Notes under the pieces: model-generated | What the model was told of the DNA's origin: nothing | The model's database searches: none | The model's input: only the letters and a program-made list of their open reading frames with translations | Program-made: the position numbers and the translations under genes | Assembly: GCA_025175895.1 (NCBI GenBank) | Contig: CM045989.1 | Location: 23,863,928 to 23,927,927 of the forward strand | From: Wurfbainia villosa | Taxonomy: Eukaryota > Streptophyta > Magnoliopsida > Zingiberales > Zingiberaceae | Length of the DNA: 64,000 nt | Direction of reading: 5' to 3' | Shown: positions 57,911-64,000 of the stretch, in pieces | How positions within the stretch are numbered: position 1 is the first letter of the stretch | Layout: each line of letters starts with the position of its first letter

Positions 57911-59610
57911 TTAGCATGAATCGATCACGCTCCTAGGAACCCAATACCTATTGGAGCTCCTTGGGTTTACTAGGTATTCCTTAGGGATGACCTCCCTAGA
58001 TACCCTCCTAATGACCCTCCTAGGCTTAGTAGCCTTGGTCATTGTGGTCTTGCCTAGGTTAACTCTAGGGGTGACTCCCCTTGTAACCTTCTTAGTGGCT
58101 TCCCTAGGTTTCTTCGAAACCTTAGCCACTAGGCACACTCCATGGTCAACTTTAGGGATGACTTCCCTTGTGACCTTGGTTTGTCTAGACCTAGGTTTAG
58201 TTCCATAGTCAAATGAAATATTATGGTAGGTATCCTTGGGCTTAGGTTTGTGACCCAAACCCTTCTTGCCCTTAGATGACTCTTGTCTCCTAGGCCCTTG
58301 ACTTTGACTCCTAGATCTCATAGTTTGACCATTTGACCCTTGCATTTGATTTTGCATAATCCTAAGAGTATTTTCAAGTTTCTCAAGCCTTGACCTCAAG
58401 GCTTGGTTTTCTAAATCTAATCTTCCCAATTTAGATTTTTCATTAACCTTTTGGGAAAGATTCTTCCTAGGCATATGTCTACCCTTCTTAGGGTTAATGC
58501 CTAGGTGTTCTTCTACCTTCTTAATAGACTCCCTACGTAGAATAGGTCTAGAATTATTGTTTCTAGATTTGTCCTTAGAGGTAGGTCTAGTATGATCCTT
58601 AGACCTAAAATTACAACTCTTAGCACCTATGCAATAAAATCTATTATTTCTATCATACTTTTCATGAACAATAGCAAGAGTATTAAAAGCATGCTTTTTA
58701 TAACTAAAACTTGAAGATGCATTATTGAAATATACCTTAGGGTTTGCTTTAAAGCTCCCCCTACATGTGATGCTCCTTCTTTTCTCCTAGGGCATTGGCT
58801 CCTATAATGCCCTTTTTGATTGCATTTGAAGCACACTACGTGCTCCTTGCTTTTAATTGTTAGGGCATCGGCATCCTTGACCTTTGACACCGGTGGAGCC
58901 TTCTTGACCTTCTTATGGCACTTGCTTTTATAGTGCCCATATTCCCTACACTCAAAACACATAATATGATTTTTATTATTAACACATGTGTTTGAGTTAC
59001 CTAGGGTGATGGTGGAGTCCTCTTGAGCTTGTTCATCACTTCTCTCGGAGGTAGAAGCTTCCTCTTGCTCTTGCTCTGGCGATTTAATCTTCTCCCACTT
59101 AATCATAGATGTGGAGCCTTCCTCTACCACCGATCCGGAAGTTGACTCCTTCTCAACTTCCGACTTCTCACTTTCTTGTGAGGATGAGCTTGTTTCTTCG
59201 GCCTCCTCCGATTGAGCCAATGAGCATTCCTCGAGCTCCTCTATTTCTTGAGTTATTGAGGGTTCTTCATAATATTTCGCCAATTCACTCCAAAGCTCCT
59301 TGGCATCCTTGTATTCACCTAAGCTATACAAGATATCATTAGGAATCAAATTGACCAAGAATTTAATTACCTTATTACTTCTTTCGAATTCTTGGAGTTG
59401 TTCCCCGGTCCACTTCTTCATTTTGAGGAAACCTCCCTTTGGCCCTCTTGGATAATTAAATCATTCCATCAAGATGGCCCATTCTTTAAAGTCCCTCATC
59501 AGGATGAAGTCTTCAATCCTTCCCTCCCATGAATTGAAGTCTTCTCATCCATAGAGTGCATACGGGACTGGAGTGTTGATGTTCAATCCTAGTTTTTCTT
59601 AAAACTCCAT
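57911..59610 (-). pseudogene. gag of element P, two zinc knuckles
   Basis: Gag begins at ATG 59610 only about 60 bases from the primer site. Early stops (one four codons in, another near 59550) precede a good frame with KKWTGEQLQEFERSNKVIKF and AKELWSELAKYYEE. A long acidic Ser/Glu stretch (about 59000-59230) follows, then two CCHC knuckles, CFECREYGHYKSKC and CFKCNQKGHYRSQC. A frameshift lies after the second knuckle. The C-terminal frame (58474-57911) has a coiled coil (LENQALRSRLEKLENTL), a very basic part and the ending YWVPRSVIDSC. The stop directly after this SIRE Gag ending shows that pol was never fused here or was cleanly lost. Confidence 0.85.
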
Positions 59611-59670
59611 TTTCTTCTTCACCCTCTAGCAGTGCTCTCTTGGCGGTTAGTCCAAATGAAGAGCGATCTT

Positions 59671-59682
59671 GCTCTGATACCA
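59671..59682 (-). promoter_or_regulatory. Primer binding site of P
   Basis: GCTCTGATACCA reads TGGTATCAGAGC on the minus strand, two bases from the 5' LTR. Confidence 0.93.
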
Positions 59683-59684
59683 CT

Positions 59685-61240
59685 TGTAGGGACCGTTGGT
59701 GACCGCTAGAGGGGGGTGAATAGCACGTACGTTGCATAATAGATTTTGATCGCGTTCGTCTCTATAATTCTTATTAGCGCAGTGAAAATATGAAATACAA
59801 TACAAATATGAAGACGAAAACACAATCACAATCACAAATACACAAGGATATACATGGTTCAGAACCTTAGGGTTCCTACTCTACGGGGTGAGCTCAAATG
59901 AGCTCTAGCGATGCAAATAACACCGCTAAACAATAACACTCCTTCTCGACAACACATCGAAGGTGGAGAAACCTCGTACAAGAGATTACACTAAGTAATA
60001 CAATGAATACAAGCAAATACAAAGATGCAATACAATACAAGTAAAGAAAAACACTTTACAAGAGATCTTTGAATGCTTACTTTTGGTTGCTCGAGAATAG
60101 CCTTGAAGGTCTAGATTGTAGCAGCAAATCCCCTCTAAATTGCCTCAAGAAACTTGCCAAGAATCTCCTCCTTCAGCTCCTTTAATAGCTGATCTTGGGC
60201 TGATTCCGCTACTGGTAGTCGACTGCCATAAGTCCCCAGTCAACTGCCAATAGTATCGTTGTGAGACAACGGCTTAATTTACGTCGACATTCAAGCTAAT
60301 GGTTACACTGACAGTCAACTGCCATTACCCAATAGTCAACTACCAGGGTCGTAGCCGACTGACCAGTCGGCTACCAAGCATTCTGCTCCCGCAACCCGAC
60401 CAGTAGTCAACTGCCCAATGCTAGTAGTCGAACACCAGTGACTCTGAGCAGTTCGACTGGCCATAATCTCAGTCGACTACCAAGAGTCAACTCAGCTGCC
60501 AAGTGTCAAAACACTTGACCAATCGACTAGTCCAAAGCCCCAGTCGACTAATAATCTCAACCATGAGGTTTAATCCCAAGTATGATGCCCTCATACTTAC
60601 TAGACCACCCTTAGCATAGACCTAAGCCTTCTAGCCACCTCCGTCAGCCTCACACCTATCGGATCCCTCGAAGTCATCCATGACTTGTTCATCCATACGC
60701 TAGTCTTCAGGTGCTTCCATCGGCTATTGTCGTGCTAAGCTGGTCTACACCGCTAAGGCACATTGGCCTTATGCTGTTAAGACTACCGCTTGAACTTTAC
60801 ACTGCCAACCATTAGACTTATGCTGCCAAGACTCCACCCTTGGACTTTACACCGCCAATATCACCCCTTAGACTTTCCTTACCAACCCATGTTGGACTTT
60901 CTAATTGCCAAGACTCAAGCTTGGACTTTCCCTTGCCAAGACCCAGGCTTGGACTTTCCATGCCAACCCATGTTAGACTTTCCATTTGCCAAGACTCAAA
61001 CTTGGACTTTCCCTTGCCAAGGCCCATGCTTGGATTTTCCCATGCCAAGTACCCATGACTTGGACTTTCCCATTGCTAAGTGTCTCACTTGGACTTTCCA
61101 TGCCAAGTACTCAAGACTTGGACTTTCCCATGACAATCACATTGTCATACATTTGGTTGAACATCAATGTTAAACATCAAAACACTACTCAAGTCAAACT
61201 CGAGTCCGGTCAATCGTGACCTGGGCTAATTGCACCAACA
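59685..61240 (-). mobile_element. P 5' LTR
   Basis: It starts TGTAGGGACCGTTGG and ends AATTGCACCAACA. It matches the 3' LTR, with scattered transitions and a few small indels, and has the same hairpin minisatellite at 60780-61150. Confidence 0.92.
60780..61150. repeat. Hairpin minisatellite in P 5' LTR
   Basis: These are the same units as in the 3' LTR (55620-55995). CCAACCCATGTTGG and CCAAGACTCAAGCTTGG recur, and a few stems are broken here by single changes (CCAACCCATGTTAG). Confidence 0.85.
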
Positions 61241-61256
61241 CCCACTAGTTACAAAG
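61241..61256 (+). pseudogene. pol of copia element N, part 3
   Basis: The few bases after P read on from EEPT at 54551 as TSYK, matching EEPTSYEEV in JK. The rest of N's pol lies beyond element Q and outside the window. Confidence 0.6.
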
Positions 61257-62362
61257 TGTAGGGGATCGATATGGCCAGCTAGAGGGGGGTGAATAGCCCT
61301 CGTACGTTGGACGTCGTAAATTGCTCGTCTACAAAAGATTAGCGCAAGCGGAATATACAAATACAAAGCAAAAGACAAACAATAAAACAAATGCTAACAC
61401 GATGGTATAACGTGGTTCACGGCTACGCCGCTAATCCACGGTCCCTGATTCGTCCTCGGTGAATCACTCCGTTAAACCAATCCACTAAATGGTCTCTCCT
61501 TTGCACCAAGCTAGGTGGAGGTAACCTTTACAACCAAGATCACTCTTCTTACAATAGGATTGAAGTAAAAACAAGTAAGAAGAGTTTAGAGCTTGTGGGG
61601 CACTAGGAAGATCGTTTGGAGTATGAGCATTAGCCTCTCAAAGGCTCACACCCTCTCTTTTTATAGAGAGGGCTGATCCCGACCGCTGTTGTCCAATCTC
61701 TTGGCATGATCGATGGACCTCATCATGCCGATCACGCCTCGTAGTCGACGCGATCCGGCGAACGGTTCTGCGCCGAACCTCTTATTGACGGTCATCGGCC
61801 GCCGAATGATCGATGGTCTTCTTCCGATTGCCCATGTATGGCCGATCACGCTAATCCATCGATCGTATACGGTCGAACTCACTGATTCGAGCGATCGCCA
61901 TGACATGGCGATCGGTGTCGGGAAAATCCATCCGACACTTGGCCAAATGGCCAAGTTTCACCTAAGAGCTACCCTTCCCCGGGTTACAATCGCTCACTCT
62001 CATTTCTCGGAGTCCCTCGCCTTCGAAGTTCTCTTCGTTCTCGGCCACGTCCCTCGGCAGCATCAGGCGCACGACTCTGCAATGCTCCTTCGCGTCTCTT
62101 GCCTCGAAGTCTACTTCCTCCAGCTTCACTCCAAGCTTCTCGTCCGGCGGTCCCTCGGATGCTCCAAGCGCACGGCTTCCGAAAAGCTATCCTTCACCGA
62201 CTCAAGGCACGAGTCATGAGATGTGAAACTCGCCAACGGCTCCATGTGCGAATTACTAAGTCCTGCACGACTTCAACGCACATATCACATCAACATATCA
62301 AACTAACTTAAACCCTTTGCCACACCATCAAAACCATATTACGGCAAGAGATTGCCCTAACA
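61257..62362 (-). mobile_element. SIRE-like element Q, 3' LTR (1106 bp)
   Basis: It starts TGTAGGGGATCGATATGG and ends ATTGCCCTAACA, followed by a polypurine tract. A TATA-like box lies at 61659-61666 on the minus strand (CTCTATAAAAAG). Its sequence differs from P's LTR except near the ends (GGGGGGTGAATAGC). The other LTR is outside the window. Confidence 0.85.
61659..61666 (-). promoter_or_regulatory. TATA-like box in Q LTR
   Basis: TTTTATAG on the plus strand reads CTATAAAA on the minus strand, about 700 bases into the LTR. Confidence 0.55.
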
Positions 62363-62380
62363 ATCTCCCCCTTTTTGATG
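62363..62380 (-). promoter_or_regulatory. Polypurine tract of Q
   Basis: ATCTCCCCCTTTTTGATG reads CATCAAAAAGGGGGAGAT on the minus strand, beside the LTR. Confidence 0.85.
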
Positions 62381-63708
62381 TGTGGCAATCCGTTTAAGTT
62401 AGGTAAAAATATTTGATATAAATTCTAAGGTAAGAAAGCATGTAAAGATAAACATGATATAACAACATGCAATTCCCCCTTAATCCATGAAACTCTCTAT
62501 GCAAATTTTCTCCCCCTATCATATATTTCTCCCCCTAAAGTGATTAACTTAAACATACTTATTTCTCCCCCTTTGACACTATCAAAAAGATTAACACTAA
62601 GTTATAAGCTCATGGCATCAAGTATAATGGAGGGAAAATATGACAAGTTGATTTAAAATTGGGTACCACTTGTTGATGGCATCAAGTATATTTCTACCAT
62701 TTGTTGTAGGTTTACAAACTGAATTCGGCCTTCAATATTCTGATTTACAGGCCACCAAATGACTATCAAGATATGGCAATGATCGGCATAAAGGAATCCA
62801 ATTTTTGATTTTCCGACTAATTTCGTAAATGCATTATAAATTCCAAAAATTTGAAAATCATGAAATTTGGGGAACATATTTCTATTAAGTATATCTATCA
62901 AGGAAAAATAGTTTTTCATGAAAACTCATTATATTTTCTTGTTTTTGCCAAAAATCCAAAAGTTCTAAAAACCACTAGGTTTTTGATCATTCTAGTATCA
63001 AGTTAGCTACCTAGTTTTGCATCCAATTGTTTCAAAACATGAATACATGTATTAAAGAAATTATTTTGAAAACAAAACATATGAAATATCCAACCATGAT
63101 CTTTGGGCAATATGTCTATGAATTAAACATAAGCCTTCCCCATGATTGGTCTATTATTGCTATTTTGATACTTTAAATGACCATCTAAATGCCATAGGCA
63201 TTATTGGACATTTGTATCATCCTAACATCTCACTCATGCTAAGTTTTCAATCAAGGTAGCCTATGGTGAGTGTGAGATGCATCCTAGGGGGTATTTGTAT
63301 ATACTTAACCAATATATTCATGCAATTCTATCATGGTTAAGTATCAACTTAACATTCTACATGATCATAATGACATATATCAATCAATTCTACATTATGA
63401 TCATGAAACTCATGTATCCATCAAATAATAGTCATGCATTAGGTATTATACGATGATAATAAACAAATTATCACCTAAAGCATGATTTAACCCTATTTCT
63501 CATGATAACATGCCAAATATCAAAATCATAAATCATGATTTAAAACATACATAGTAATTACATTAATCATCATGATTTAAGCATTATTACCTATTTATGG
63601 GCACGTTATCATCACCCAACACTATCTAAAAAATGTTGTCCCGTCATCCTAAGTCAACCAAAATATGATATAGGTCAAGTTCATATGGTTGACTACCCTA
63701 GGGTTATT
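62381..63708 (-). other. Q 3' non-coding region
   Basis: No gene is visible in about 1.3 kb. Near the LTR the bases CTCCCCC recur (62485-62575); the rest is AT-rich. As in P, gag lies directly upstream with no pol between. Confidence 0.65.
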
Positions 63709-63999
63709 CTAACCCTTAAGGATGGATTTTGGAACCCAAAATAAGTTCTTTCCTATTGGGTTCACTAAATATTCCTTGGGGATCCATTTCCTAGCAATTA
63801 CCTTCTTTTTATCTTGTCCCCTAGCTATAAGGCATTTGTAGGCTTTTTCATTTTTCTTTTCTTTGTATCCTAGGCCTTTCTTGTTGAAACTAGCTCTTTG
63901 GCTCCCTAAGATCATATTTAATGTGTTGGAGCCAATTGTGAATTTCTCTAGGGCTTTGGTTAAATAATCTACCTTTTCCCTTAAGGCCCTATTTTCATT
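63709..63999 (-). CDS. gag C-terminus of element Q, partial
   Basis: An open frame enters from the right window edge and ends at 63709. It includes LEKFTIGSNTLNMILGSQR, GLGYKEKK and then EYLVNPIGKNLFWVPKS, ending ILKG and stop. This is the C-terminal end of a SIRE-type Gag, like R's MILGSQRVVYNK and P's EYLVNP ending. No break is visible in the 97 codons seen. The zinc knuckle and N-terminus lie outside the window. Confidence 0.8.
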   Translation of the reverse strand, partial: NENRALREKVDYLTKALEKFTIGSNTLNMILGSQRASFNKKGLGYKEKKNEKAYKCLIARGQDKKKVIARKWIPKEYLVNPIGKNLFWVPKSILKG

Positions 64000-64000
64000 T

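Larger units (their letters stand above)
54552..61240 (-). mobile_element. SIRE-like element P, gag-only, 6.7 kb
   Basis: LTRs of 1537 and 1556 bp, a primer site on the right, a polypurine tract on the left and gag are all present. CCTAC (54547-54551) and CCCAC (61241-61245) form a target duplication with one change. The 3.6-kb interior codes only for gag; there is no protease, integrase, RT or RNase H. Such LTR elements carrying gag alone have been described in plants as TR-GAG elements. P would need enzymes from a relative. Confidence 0.9.

Overview
The window is plant nuclear DNA made almost entirely of nested LTR retrotransposons. Initiator-Met-tRNA primer sites (TGGTATCAGAGC type), Ty1/copia gag-pol genes of the TNT1-94/Copia-like and SIRE/Maximus-like types, and a Ty3/gypsy chromovirus-like integrase all point to a flowering plant with a repeat-rich genome. 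The species cannot be read from the sequence. I found no host gene, rRNA, tRNA or CRISPR array.

Names used here are working labels. Positions 1-5662 hold Cop-A, a minus-strand copia element present as a tandem leader-LTR-leader-LTR array with only a stub of gag. It sits in the 3' end of a SIRE-like element S (5663-5979). S is broken by an inverted LTR fragment T (5980-6615), and T is broken by SIRE-like element R. R (plus strand, from 6616) has an LTR, a primer site, a decayed gag and an env-like ORF but no pol; the env-like ORF is split by a solo LTR (12447-13509) with a perfect ATGAT duplication. Copia element N follows (leader 13927, gag 15241, pol from 16410). Its pol is cut into three pieces, at 17470, 54442-54551 and 61241-61256.

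Inside N lies element H, which belongs to the same LTR family as JK and appears closely related to N. H's 5' LTR (17471-31019) is split by gypsy element G (17615-29147, minus, TSD TTCAC). After its primer site and leader, H jumps directly into a 5'-truncated 3' LTR that ends at 54441. That LTR is split by copia element M (32071-50740, plus, TSD GAGAT) and by a solo LTR of the Cop-A family (51068-53384, TSD TCATG). M in turn carries JK (38010-47352, minus) in its pol. JK is the best preserved element, with a 614-codon open frame for protease, integrase and the start of RT. The right end holds two minus-strand SIRE-like elements: P (54552-61240), complete but gag-only, and Q (61257 to beyond the window), also gag without pol next to its 3' end.

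The nesting gives a relative order: S, then T, R, N, H, then G, M and solo LTR C, and finally JK in M; P and Q entered N separately. No set of genes here works together in a host pathway. Each element once supplied Gag, protease, integrase, RT and RNase H for its own copying, and nearly all copies are now broken.

The most interesting unexplained signal is RNA-like structure. The untranslated leaders of N, H, JK, M and Cop-A contain series of long imperfect stem-loops. In JK four stem-loops with different stems share one identical 12-nt apical loop, and related stem-loops in N keep the pairing while the bases differ. Minisatellites inside the LTRs of P and G are also built of small hairpins, some with compensated stems.
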